Source of the DNA: Caldilineales bacterium
Lineage (GTDB): Bacteria > Chloroflexota > Anaerolineae > Caldilineales > Caldilineaceae
Direction: 5' to 3'
DNA length: 64,000 bases
NCBI GenBank assembly: GCA_012271135.1
Contig: JAAXGZ010000152.1
Coordinates: forward strand, 1 to 64,000
Positions 56,284 to 64,000 of the stretch are shown one piece after another. Position 1 is the first letter of the stretch. Every line of letters begins with the position of its first letter. The notes below the pieces were generated by a model. That model was not told the origin of the DNA. It made no database searches and worked only from the letters and a program-made list of their open reading frames with translations. Made by a program: the position numbers and the translations under genes.

Positions 56284-57237
56284 TCAGGCTCCGATATCCC
56301 ATGAACTGCGCAGGAAGCGCAACTGCACGAAGGTCATCAACATGATGATGCCGAACAGGATGAAGGAGATGGCCGCGCCGTAGCCGAACCGGAACAGCTG
56401 GAAGGTCTTCTCGTACAGGAGCAGCACCACCGTCGTGGTGGAGAAGAGAGGGCCGCCCGCAGTCATCACATACATGGGCACGAACACCTGCAGGCTGTTG
56501 ATCACCCCGACCACCACCACGAAGGAGAGGGCCGGCATCAACAGTGGCAGGGTGATGCGGAAGAAGCTGGCCCGTGCCCCGGCCCCGTCGATTTGGGCCG
56601 CCTCGTAGTAGGTTTGCGGAATGTTCTGCAGGCCCGCCAGCAGGATGATCATGCGCACCCCCAGGAACTTCCAGAAGCCGAACAGAATCAGGCTGTTCAT
56701 GGCGTGCTGGGGGCGCGTGAGCCAGCCGATCTCCGGCGGCGGAGGCAGGTTCAGGAAGTCCGCCGTGGCGAAGATGGAGGTGTTCAGGATGCCGAACCGG
56801 GGCTGGTAGATGAACTCCCACACCAGGGCCACGGCTACCATGCCGGTTACCGTGGGCATGAAGTAGCTGGCCCGCAAGAAGGCCTGGAACCGCTTGACCG
56901 AGTTGATCATGACGGCGACCAGGAGACAAATGACGGTGCCCAGGACCACATTGCCGAAGGCAAACTCGAACGAGTTGCCCATGGCCAGCCAGAAACGCTG
57001 GTCCTTAAACAGAGCCTCGGCATAGTTGTCCAGGCCCAGGAATTCCTGGGTTGGACGCAGCGGCTGCCAGTCGAAGAAGCTGTAGATGAACGTGTAGATG
57101 AAGGGGAATACGGTCCAGATCAGGAAATACGCGGCGGCCAGCACAATGGCGCCGGCAATCATGGCGTTCTGGCCTGCCAGCCGAATGCGATGGGGGCTTG
57201 CGGCCTCAGGCCGCAGCAAGCGTGAAAGGAAGGCCAT
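56284..57237 (-). CDS. ABC importer permease, MalF-like
   Basis: 317 residues from the ATG at 57237 (MAFLSRLLRPEAA). Six helices follow, starting with AGAIVLAAAYFLIWTVFPFI. The EAA loop is in YYEAAQIDGAGARASFFR. A longer upstream open frame overlaps the binding-protein gene and is rejected. It follows the binding-protein gene with a hairpin between. Confidence 0.9.
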   Translation of the reverse strand: MAFLSRLLRPEAASPHRIRLAGQNAMIAGAIVLAAAYFLIWTVFPFIYTFIYSFFDWQPLRPTQEFLGLDNYAEALFKDQRFWLAMGNSFEFAFGNVVLGTVICLLVAVMINSVKRFQAFLRASYFMPTVTGMVAVALVWEFIYQPRFGILNTSIFATADFLNLPPPPEIGWLTRPQHAMNSLILFGFWKFLGVRMIILLAGLQNIPQTYYEAAQIDGAGARASFFRITLPLLMPALSFVVVVGVINSLQVFVPMYVMTAGGPLFSTTTVVLLLYEKTFQLFRFGYGAAISFILFGIIMLMTFVQLRFLRSSWDIGA

Positions 57238-57258
57238 GGGATTTCTTGCGGTTTCTGG

Positions 57259-57295
57259 ACGGGAAGGCAACCGGGAGCACCGGCTGCCTTCCCGT
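57259..57295 (-). terminator. Hairpin between binding-protein and permease genes
   Basis: ACGGGAAGGCA (57259-57269) pairs with TGCCTTCCCGT (57285-57295). The inner CCGG (57271-57274) pairs with CCGG (57280-57283) after one mismatch. It lies between the binding-protein stop (57309) and the permease start (57237), as in the other importer operons here. Confidence 0.7.
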
Positions 57296-57308
57296 GTCCA
57301 TGTGCAAA

Positions 57309-58793
57309 CTACGGCTGGTCCGGAATCATCAGGTTGGCGTGCTTGTAGTTGCGCTCGATGATGTTCCAGTCCTCCCGCTGGGCCAGTTCGGCGTCGATGA
57401 ACTGCTCCGCCTGTGCCATGGCATCGTCGATTTCCGTACCGCCCACGAGAATTGGGCCAATCAAGGCATCGTTGATGCCGACGTTGTAGACCGCCGGGGT
57501 GTCGTTCACAATCCCCCACTCCACGGCTCCCGAAATCACGTTGGCCACCTGGTCCTCCTGGACTTCGGGCAGATCGATCAGCTTGTTGTAGGGCGGAATG
57601 AAGCCGTTGCGCAGGGCCACGGTGTGCGCGACCCGATGGTCGCTGCTGTACAGGAAGTGCCAGAAGTCCCATGCCACGGCCTTCTCGGCTTCGGGCGCGA
57701 AGGGATTCACGACGGCTTCCACGGCAAACCGGATGTTGCCGTAGGCGGGTTGGAAGGTGCCGTCGAACGTCGGGATGGGGGCGGCGAACCACTCCAAATC
57801 GGGGTTGTTGCGGCGCAGGACCGAAGTGACCCAGGAGAAGTCGGCGATGATGGCCGCGGTCTCCGACGTGAAGGAATCCAGCCGACTGGGCATCTCCGGA
57901 TCCACGACGCGGTCCACCTCGTGCAGGTCCTTGATGAACTGCAGGGCGTTGCGGCTCTCCTGGTTGTTGATTTGAGTCCGCTTGCCGTCCTGAGTGAACA
58001 GGTATCGTCCCTGCTGGTAGCAGCCGTTCTTGTGGAAAGTGGGCCAGTCGGCCTGGAATCCGGCCCGCACGATTCGATCCTGGCTGTCGTACCGGGTCAG
58101 CGCCTTGGCGACCGTGCGCAGGTCGGACCACGACTTGGGCGGTTCGTCCACCGAGAAGCCTTCCTCTTCCCACAGACGCGTGTTGATGTACATGACGGGC
58201 ATCATGGTGCCCATCGGGAGGAAGTGGCGGCTGCCCGGTGTGCCGGTGGGGCAGTCCATGGCACCTTCGGAGAACGCGACCCAGTTGTCGTCCAGGAACT
58301 TGCGGTTGGCCACGTGCTCCGGCATCGGATCCATCAAGCCACCGTCGCAGAACTCGGTCAGCTGTGACGTGTGCATGTGCCAGAGGGCCGGTCCCTGGCC
58401 CGCGGGCACGTTGACCGTGAGCTTGGTCCAGTACTCGCCCCAGGACTGGTTGGACACGTTGATGGTGACGTTGGGATACAGCTTCATGTATTCCTCGGCC
58501 CAGCCCAGTTCGTACTCGTACCGATCGAGGGCCCACTCCCAGTATTCGAGCGTGATCGGTTCCCCGTGGTTGATGCTGTCCTTCTGGACATAGGGGATGC
58601 CGGTGGCGGCATTGGACAGGTCGAAGACGTTGTCGGGGACCTCAATCGTGCCGATTTCCACCACAGGGCCCATGTCGGACGGCATGTCGCCGTCTGCCTG
58701 GCCGGCGGGTGCACACGCGGCAACAGCGGCAGTGGCAGCCATGCCTGCGCCAAGACGTAGGAAGGACCTTCGGGTCAATCGCGTGTCATGCAT
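57309..58793 (-). CDS. ABC importer solute-binding lipoprotein
   Basis: 494 residues. The leader TRRSFLRLGAGMAATAAVAA has Arg-Arg and the lipobox Cys27. The mature part ITLEYWEWALDRYEYELGWA to IPDQP is a family 1-type binding fold. AGGA lies about 7 bases before the ATG. It is the first gene of the binding protein-MalF-MalG-sulfatase operon. Its sequence is not close to the pair at 46838-49638, so the ligand is probably different. Confidence 0.92.
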   Translation of the reverse strand: MHDTRLTRRSFLRLGAGMAATAAVAACAPAGQADGDMPSDMGPVVEIGTIEVPDNVFDLSNAATGIPYVQKDSINHGEPITLEYWEWALDRYEYELGWAEEYMKLYPNVTINVSNQSWGEYWTKLTVNVPAGQGPALWHMHTSQLTEFCDGGLMDPMPEHVANRKFLDDNWVAFSEGAMDCPTGTPGSRHFLPMGTMMPVMYINTRLWEEEGFSVDEPPKSWSDLRTVAKALTRYDSQDRIVRAGFQADWPTFHKNGCYQQGRYLFTQDGKRTQINNQESRNALQFIKDLHEVDRVVDPEMPSRLDSFTSETAAIIADFSWVTSVLRRNNPDLEWFAAPIPTFDGTFQPAYGNIRFAVEAVVNPFAPEAEKAVAWDFWHFLYSSDHRVAHTVALRNGFIPPYNKLIDLPEVQEDQVANVISGAVEWGIVNDTPAVYNVGINDALIGPILVGGTEIDDAMAQAEQFIDAELAQREDWNIIERNYKHANLMIPDQP

Positions 58794-59600
58794 ACGACAC
58801 TCCTGTTTTGAATGGATAGAAGTGGCGTGATCTGCGCCACGTTGCCTAGGGCAAGTATATCCAGTCCGGCCAACCGCCTTCTTTCGGTGGTTCTCGAGAC
58901 CAGGAAGCCGCGATCCGACAAGGCTTGGGTTCCGACTGTGGGCTACGTGGTTGACAAGGTCGGGCCGACGGGTGCTTGTGCCGAAGTGGTTGTTGCCGGA
59001 TCACCACAAGTCGGCTGTACTGCTCCCAAAGGGAGTAATCGCGAAGACGATCGAAGACTTCACAACGGGATCGCACCACGAAGCATTTCCGGCAGATGCC
59101 TCAACCCCCTGTAGGCCCGACTGCTCGGACCGTGCCGTACGTATCCGATGGTATGGCATGCCCTGTCCGCAGCGTTGAATCGCGGACATGTACAGGTTTC
59201 GGCAGACTGGAGATGCCGCAAAGGAGGCGACCGTGTCGGAAACGGCAGTCCGGGACATGGGGAAAAGCCCGGTATGGGGATCCTGTTCTGACCAGACGAC
59301 CGGGACGGACCGGCGTTGCGCTGCCTTTCCGATTCAGGGCATCGGCTGCCGCAGGTGTTCAATGGAGGCGGCAAACGAACCACGTGCTGCGCATGGGACG
59401 AGATGTATGCCGGGGATGGAGTGGAGGTACTCCCGCGGAGGGCAGACAATCGGGTTGACGGGCGTGGGGCAAACCATTCGGCCCTGCTGTCTTTCGGGCT
59501 GCGGCTCGGGGGACGCCTAAAGGTCAGAGACCCCCCAAGTGGAAATGTCAAATGGCCCGTGTCCGATTCGAATCGATGGCGGATCGGGCCGGTGCCGCGC
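58794..59600. other. Control region and gap between two minus-strand importer operons
   Basis: About 800 bp with no gene seen. The part nearest 58793 holds an operator-like repeat (58822-58840) and a minus-strand TATACT near 58855-58860 that could be a -10 box, without a clear -35. The rest is featureless at this level. Confidence 0.4.
58822..58840 (-). promoter_or_regulatory. Candidate operator before the binding-protein gene
   Basis: GTGGCG (58822-58827) and CGCCAC (58835-58840) are a 6-bp inverted repeat spaced by 7 bases, 29-47 bases before the ATG. A sugar-responsive repressor could bind there. The arms are short. Confidence 0.35.
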
Positions 59601-60455
59601 TCAGCCCTTAACTCCCGTAAATACAATGCCTTGAATAAAATACTTCTGGGCAAAGAAAAAAATAAGTACCACTGGCAGCATCGCCACCAGTGACGCCGCC
59701 ATCAGCAGGTGCCACTCCGTGTAGTTCTGATCCTGAAATGAGCGCAGGCCCAGGGCAATGGTGTACTTGTCGCGGGAGTGCAGGTAGATCAACGGGCCGA
59801 AGAAGTCGTTCCAGGATCCGTTGAACATGAAGATTGCCACCGCTGCCAGGGCCGGCTTGGACAAAGGCAGTACGACGCGCCAGTAGATGCCGAAGTTGGA
59901 CGCGCCGTCGATGCGGGCGGCATCGTCCAGATCCAGCGGTATCGACATGAAGAACTGGCGCAGCAGAAAGGTCAGGAACGGTCCCCCCAGCCAGTTTGGC
60001 AGCACCAGCGGCACAATGGTGTCGATCAGCTCCATGTGCTTGAAGACCACGAACTGGGGAATCATCGTCACCTGGGGCGGTAGCATCATGGTGGCCAGCA
60101 TGATCAGGAACATGGCTTCCCGGCCACGCCAGCGCAGGCGGGCAAAGGCAAAGGCCACCAGCGAACAGGACACGATTTTGCCCACGACATCCAGCAGGGT
60201 GATGACCACCGTGTTCCACACGTACTTGCCAAAGGGCACCAGCCGAAAGATGTCGGCATAGTTCTCCCAGTGGAACGTCCGGGGAATCCATTCCGGGGGC
60301 AGGGACATGACGGTCCCCAGACTCTTGAGCGAGGTGGACAGCATCCAGGCCAACGGGATCATGAGGAAAAATCCCCCGGCCACCAGGACGAGGTGCGACA
60401 ACGCGGTCTCCCATGTGGGAAGCCGCGGTCGGTTGTCATGTGCCGAAACGGTCAT
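59601..60455 (-). CDS. ABC importer permease, MalG-like
   Basis: 284 residues, six helices. GFFLMIPLAWMLSTSLKSLG and the EAA loop DLDDAARIDGASNFGIYWRV are CUT1 features. The end FIQGIVFTGVKG matches that of the MalG-like protein at 50706. It starts 9 bases after the MalF-like gene. No sulfatase follows in this operon. Confidence 0.92.
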   Translation of the reverse strand: MTVSAHDNRPRLPTWETALSHLVLVAGGFFLMIPLAWMLSTSLKSLGTVMSLPPEWIPRTFHWENYADIFRLVPFGKYVWNTVVITLLDVVGKIVSCSLVAFAFARLRWRGREAMFLIMLATMMLPPQVTMIPQFVVFKHMELIDTIVPLVLPNWLGGPFLTFLLRQFFMSIPLDLDDAARIDGASNFGIYWRVVLPLSKPALAAVAIFMFNGSWNDFFGPLIYLHSRDKYTIALGLRSFQDQNYTEWHLLMAASLVAMLPVVLIFFFAQKYFIQGIVFTGVKG

Positions 60456-60464
60456 CGCGGGGCT

Positions 60465-61373
60465 TCAGCGCGACTTCAGCTCACCGGCGTAGAACACCCA
60501 GAAGCCCGAGGAGCGGTATACCAGCAGGGTCAGGACCAGGATGTAGCCAAACAAAATCCAGGCCAGCACGGAGGCATAGCCCATCTTGAAGAACTGGAAG
60601 GCGTTCCGGTACAGGTACAGCACGATGAACAACGTGGCTTCGTGGGGCCCCCCGTTCGTCATGATGAGGGCCTGGGTAAAGATTTGCAGGGCCGTGATGA
60701 TGCCGATGACCAGGTTGTAGAACAGCACCGGCGTAATCATGGGCAGCGTGATGTGCCAGAAGGCGGCCCCGCGTCCCGCCCCGTCCACGCGCACCGCTTC
60801 ATACAGTTCGGACGGCACCCCCTGCAGACCCGCCAGGTAGATGACGATGCCTCCCCCCACATGCCAGAGGGACATGCCGATCATCGACGTGAGAGCCCAG
60901 TCCTTGTCGCCCAGCCATCCGGGGCCGACAATGTCGAAACGGGCGAGAAAGGAGTTGATGAGGCCGAAGTTCGGGGCGTAGATCCAGCGCCACAGCAACG
61001 CCACCGCCACACCTGACAGCACCGATGGCAGGTAGTACACGGTGCGGTAGAACTGGAGCCCCCGGATCCGGGTGTTGAGCAGCAGCGCCACGCACAGGCC
61101 CAGCAGAATCTGCAGTGGCACGCTGACCACCGCATAGATGGAGGTGACCTTGAGGGCCTGTCCCACCTTGGGATCGTCGGTCAGGGCCTTGTCGAAGTTG
61201 GCCCAGCCCACCCACTTGGGCTGGGTGAGCACATCGTATTCCGTGAAGGCAAAGAAGGCGGATGCGATCATGGGCCCTACCGTGAAGAGCAGGAATCCCA
61301 GGAGCCAGGGCGACGCGAACAGCCAGCCATCCCGCTCCTCGCGTCGCCTCATCGGGCTGGATGGCGGGATCAT
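60465..61373 (-). CDS. ABC importer permease, MalF-like
   Basis: 302 residues from the ATG at 61373 (MIPPSSPMRRREERDG). A GTG at 61409 is in frame but lies inside the intergenic hairpin and is rejected. Six helices, with LFASPWLLGFLLFTVGPMIA first. The EAA loop is ELYEAVRVDGAGRGAAFW. It resembles the MalF-like protein at 49786. Confidence 0.9.
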   Translation of the reverse strand: MIPPSSPMRRREERDGWLFASPWLLGFLLFTVGPMIASAFFAFTEYDVLTQPKWVGWANFDKALTDDPKVGQALKVTSIYAVVSVPLQILLGLCVALLLNTRIRGLQFYRTVYYLPSVLSGVAVALLWRWIYAPNFGLINSFLARFDIVGPGWLGDKDWALTSMIGMSLWHVGGGIVIYLAGLQGVPSELYEAVRVDGAGRGAAFWHITLPMITPVLFYNLVIGIITALQIFTQALIMTNGGPHEATLFIVLYLYRNAFQFFKMGYASVLAWILFGYILVLTLLVYRSSGFWVFYAGELKSR

Positions 61374-61397
61374 GGATGGCAGGTCATGTGGAGCAAA

Positions 61398-61428
61398 GAG
61401 TGGCCGCACAATCGTTGTGCGGCCACTC
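61398..61428 (-). terminator. 14-bp hairpin between binding-protein and permease genes
   Basis: GAGTGGCCGCACAA (61398-61411) pairs exactly with TTGTGCGGCCACTC (61415-61428), loop of 3 bases, followed on the minus strand by TTTGCTCC. It is a strong stem placed as in the other two importer operons. Confidence 0.75.
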
Positions 61429-61463
61429 CTCCCGCGCAGGGCATGGATGGATGCGGAACGGGG

Positions 61464-62789
61464 TCAGCCGATGATCCCGTTGATTTCCGCAGTCAGGTCG
61501 GTAGCCAGTTGGGCGGCGGGTTTGGAGCCGTCCCACAGGGAATCCAGGCCGGTGGTAATCGCCTGCACGATTTCGGATTCATTGGGATGCGCCGGCCAGG
61601 CACGGCCCTCGCCCCGGAGCAGCATCTCGGGGAAGACATTGTTGACGGCGTGGCTGTTGCACCGTTCGCATTCGTAGTTCTTGTACCAGTCCTGCTCCAC
61701 CAGTGACTTGCGGGACGGATGGGCGTACCCCCGGCTGATGCGCAGGCGCTGCCCTTCGGGGCTGCAAATCCAGGCGGCCAGGAGATAGGCTTCGTCGGGC
61801 ACCTCGGAACCGGACCAGATTGAAGTCCAACCGATCAGCAGGCGGGTCAGGCGACTGCCGTTGTTGCTGAGGGGCAGCGGGGCAGCGTCAAACTGGAAAT
61901 CCTCGATGGAACGCAGGCCACCCAGACAGCCGCGCACACACCAGAAGGAACCGAGCGTTCCGGACGTGAAGCGATCGAACATGCCGAGCTCGCTCAGGGC
62001 TTCGGGTCCGGGAGCGCTGCCGTCGTCGACCACCAGGCCCTGCATCCATTCCAGGGCCTCAATGGCTTCGTCGCTGTCCAGCAGGCACTGCGTACCGTCC
62101 TCGTTGAGGATTTCGCCCCCGTTGCTCCAGATGGTGCCCAGCCAATTGGGATGGCCGATGCCGTAGTGTGTGGTAATGGAACCGTCGACCTGGGTCAATG
62201 CGGTTCCCGCGGCCGACATGTCGGACCAGGTGGTGTCCCAGTCGGGGTAGGGCAACCCGGCTTCGTCATACAGATCGGCGTTGTACCAAATGCCTTCCGG
62301 CGCGCCGTCGTTGGGCAGGGCCAGGAGCTGTCCCTTGATGATGCAGGCGTTGACATGGGCATCGAAGAAATCGTCGAAGACGGTCTCGTCGGGATGCTGC
62401 GCCACATAGTCGTCCAGCGGGACGTAGACATCCTTTTCCGCCAGCGAACCGAAATATCCAAACAGGGTCTTGAAGGTGTCCGGAGCCGTGCCACCGGACA
62501 GCATGGTCAACAGCTTGTCGTTGTAGGCCTGGCCGTAGCCCGTTCCTGCCGGCGTGTACTGGCCGTCAATCTCGGGATACCGGTTGTTGAATTCCTCGAA
62601 CACCGGTGCGAAGTCGGCATCTTCATTGGTGCTTCCGGGCACCATGAAGGTTACGGTGACGGGTTCGGGCATGGCCGCTTCTTCTGCGGACGGTGCCGCG
62701 ACCGGTACGCAGGCCGCAAGCAGGCCGGTGGACACACCCAGCCCAGTCATCTGCAGAAATGTGCGACGCGTAAATTTACCTTTGCTCAT
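61464..62789 (-). CDS. ABC importer solute-binding lipoprotein
   Basis: 441 residues from the ATG at 62789 (MSKGKFTRRTFLQMTGLGVS), with GGAGA upstream. Arg-Arg at 8-9 and lipobox Cys27 in LLAAC. The mature part begins VTVTFMVPGSTNEDADFAPV and has a family 1 binding fold. It is the first gene of the third importer operon (binding protein, MalF-like, MalG-like). Ligand unknown. Confidence 0.92.
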   Translation of the reverse strand: MSKGKFTRRTFLQMTGLGVSTGLLAACVPVAAPSAEEAAMPEPVTVTFMVPGSTNEDADFAPVFEEFNNRYPEIDGQYTPAGTGYGQAYNDKLLTMLSGGTAPDTFKTLFGYFGSLAEKDVYVPLDDYVAQHPDETVFDDFFDAHVNACIIKGQLLALPNDGAPEGIWYNADLYDEAGLPYPDWDTTWSDMSAAGTALTQVDGSITTHYGIGHPNWLGTIWSNGGEILNEDGTQCLLDSDEAIEALEWMQGLVVDDGSAPGPEALSELGMFDRFTSGTLGSFWCVRGCLGGLRSIEDFQFDAAPLPLSNNGSRLTRLLIGWTSIWSGSEVPDEAYLLAAWICSPEGQRLRISRGYAHPSRKSLVEQDWYKNYECERCNSHAVNNVFPEMLLRGEGRAWPAHPNESEIVQAITTGLDSLWDGSKPAAQLATDLTAEINGIIG

Positions 62790-62881
62790 GTCATTGTCTC
62801 CAGTTTGGCGGCGAACCATGGACAGAGCCCGATTGACCAGGAGCAAGGCACACCTCGCAGTGGGCAGCCGAGCGGGGTTGA

Positions 62882-62909
62882 ATTCTACCCAACCCCGGGA
62901 ATCGGCCAA
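62882..62909 (-). promoter_or_regulatory. Candidate promoter of the third importer operon
   Basis: On the minus strand TTGGCC (62904-62909) and TAGAAT (62882-62887) are spaced by 16 bp. The leader to the ATG at 62789 is about 85 bases. Confidence 0.4.
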
Positions 62910-62974
62910 TCGCGTCAGTCAGGGCTCACTACGGTGCGTCCGACGGCCGGTTCCCGAGTGTAGTTGGCCAGCGT

Positions 62975-64000
62975 TCACCATCCGGCTGCGTAGGCCGTGG
63001 TCCGTGGGTCTGCGCCTCCGGTGAGAATGCCCGACTCGGAATCCACGGTGATGGCACACACGCGGCTGACCATTCCGCTCCAATCACCATCTTCTTCCAA
63101 TAGGTGTCCCCGGTCCCGCAGGGTGGATCTGGCCTCTTCCGCAATCCGCGTCTCCACGGTCACCACGCCTTCGCGCGTGATGTGGGGCCAAAACGAATTT
63201 GGGAAGCTGTGGGTGATGACCCGCGGGGCTTCAATGGCGGATTGCGGATCCATGCCGAATTCAACGATGTTGAGAAAGACCTGGAGCATGCCCTGCACCT
63301 GGGCGTCGCCACCGGGACATCCAAAGGGCATGTAGGGTCGGCCGTTGCGCAGTACCAAGGCCGGATTGGGGGTTAGGCGAGGACGTTTGCCCGGCATGAG
63401 GGACGAAGCGTGATCGGGGTCCAACCAACTCTGGGTGCCCCTGTGGGATATCGGGAAGCCTAGTCCCGGCACCACCGCAGCCCCTCCGACGCCGTCGGAG
63501 GGAGTGGCGGAAAAGGCATTGCCCTGTCCGTCCACTACACAGAGATAGGTGGTGTCGCTCTCCCAAGGTAGATTTCTGTCCGCACTGGAGTTTCCTGACG
63601 AAGCCTCCCGGGCAGGGGCATCCTGCTTGTCGGGTTCGAAGAGCCAGGGATCGCCGCACGGCGGCATGGAAGGCGCCGCTTGGCGGGGATCAATCCGTTG
63701 CCGGCGCATGTCGGCGTATTCAGCATGCAACAGTCCCTGCATGGGCACGTTCACGAAGCCGGGATCGCCAAAATAGGCATCGCGGTCGGCAAAGGCCAGC
63801 TTGAGTGTTTCCAGCAGAACATGCAGATAGTCCCCGGAGTTGTGCCCCATCGCCCTGAGTTCCAGGCCTTCCAGCACGTTCAGGGCCATCAGGAGTGAAG
63901 GACCTTGACACCAGGGTCCGCAACTGTTGACTTCCAGATCCCGATAGCGGATGGTTTCGGGTGCTTCCACCAACACTGTGAAGTCCGCCAAATCCTCATA
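62975..64000 (-). CDS. ggt: Gamma-glutamyltransferase, 5' end outside the window
   Basis: The last 342 residues of a gamma-glutamyltranspeptidase, an enzyme that cleaves gamma-glutamyl bonds such as that of glutathione. The catalytic Thr of the small subunit is in SDTTYLCVVDGQGNAFSAT. Before it is the end of the large subunit (LLMALNVLEGLELRAMG). GCPGGDAQVQ near the end is a family signature. The frame is open to the edge of the window, so the N-terminal half and any signal peptide are not seen. It precedes the third importer operon on the same strand. Confidence 0.9.
   Translation of the reverse strand, partial: YEDLADFTVLVEAPETIRYRDLEVNSCGPWCQGPSLLMALNVLEGLELRAMGHNSGDYLHVLLETLKLAFADRDAYFGDPGFVNVPMQGLLHAEYADMRRQRIDPRQAAPSMPPCGDPWLFEPDKQDAPAREASSGNSSADRNLPWESDTTYLCVVDGQGNAFSATPSDGVGGAAVVPGLGFPISHRGTQSWLDPDHASSLMPGKRPRLTPNPALVLRNGRPYMPFGCPGGDAQVQGMLQVFLNIVEFGMDPQSAIEAPRVITHSFPNSFWPHITREGVVTVETRIAEEARSTLRDRGHLLEEDGDWSGMVSRVCAITVDSESGILTGGADPRTTAYAAGW

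Noticed and set aside
56284..58536. Very long open frame on the minus strand running from the permease into the binding-protein gene
   Set aside because: It is an out-of-frame reading of the binding-protein gene at its 5' part; only the section from 57237 looks like a permease.

Overview
This is high-GC bacterial DNA with ordinary bacterial gene signals: Shine-Dalgarno sites, lipoprotein signal peptides, stem-loop terminators and the thrS-infC-rpmI-rplT order. Four ABC solute-binding lipoproteins share one leader plan, an Arg-Arg motif near residues 8-10 and a lipobox Cys at residue 27. Add the Thr/Pro-rich lipoprotein linkers, a ClpC-type protease ATPase, and many phytanoyl-CoA-dioxygenase-like enzymes and sulfatases. 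Together these suggest a heterotrophic Chloroflexota member (Anaerolineae/Caldilineae-like). That placement is an inference from style, not a phylogenetic result.

Layout. 1-8.5 kb: the 3' part of katG, two phytanoyl-CoA dioxygenase family genes, two divergent sulfatases, and a sulfatase-Nudix-Nudix operon. 8.5-10.4 kb: mostly non-coding, with a small lipoprotein and SH3-like debris. 10.5-15 kb: a MacAB-like export operon ending in an SH3 lipoprotein. 15-32.4 kb: mostly conserved core genes. These are a 6-phosphogluconate-dehydrogenase-like reductase, clpC, a lipoprotein, a three-tRNA cluster, mutS2 with a possible 29-residue membrane peptide, an HD protein, a MogA/MoaB protein, a GT2 glycosyltransferase, a methyltransferase, truD, a LON-domain protein, tRNA-Val, thrS, infC (apparently starting at AUA), rpmI and rplT. 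32.4-41 kb: an accessory stretch with a Fic protein, an operon of an unrecognised 802-residue hydrolase-like protein with a DUF624-like membrane protein and a COG0523 GTPase, another sulfatase, and a VapBC toxin-antitoxin pair. 41-46.8 kb: a graveyard holding a decayed second VapBC, a broken tnpB, an aspartoacylase-like gene of different base composition, a frameshifted IS630-family element, a broken YCII gene and an internally deleted IS630-like element. 46.8-62.8 kb: three ABC importer operons of the carbohydrate (CUT1) type. Two of them end in a sulfatase gene. 63-64 kb: a partial gamma-glutamyltransferase.

How the genes work together. Five sulfatases all keep the Cys-x-Pro-x-Arg active-site motif and none has a visible signal peptide, so they probably act in the cytoplasm. 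Two sit at the end of binding-protein/permease operons. The simplest reading is that sulfated small molecules, probably sugars, are imported intact and desulfated inside. No ATPase gene occurs in any of the three importer operons, so a shared ATPase elsewhere is expected. In all three operons a strong hairpin lies between the binding-protein gene and the first permease, which would favour excess binding protein.

The clearest unusual signals are the AUA start of infC, the sulfatase-importer modules with their recurring hairpins, the sulfatase-Nudix-Nudix operon, the possible mutS2-linked micro-peptide, the unrecognised hydrolase/DUF624/COG0523 operon, and the layered mobile-element debris at 41-46.7 kb.
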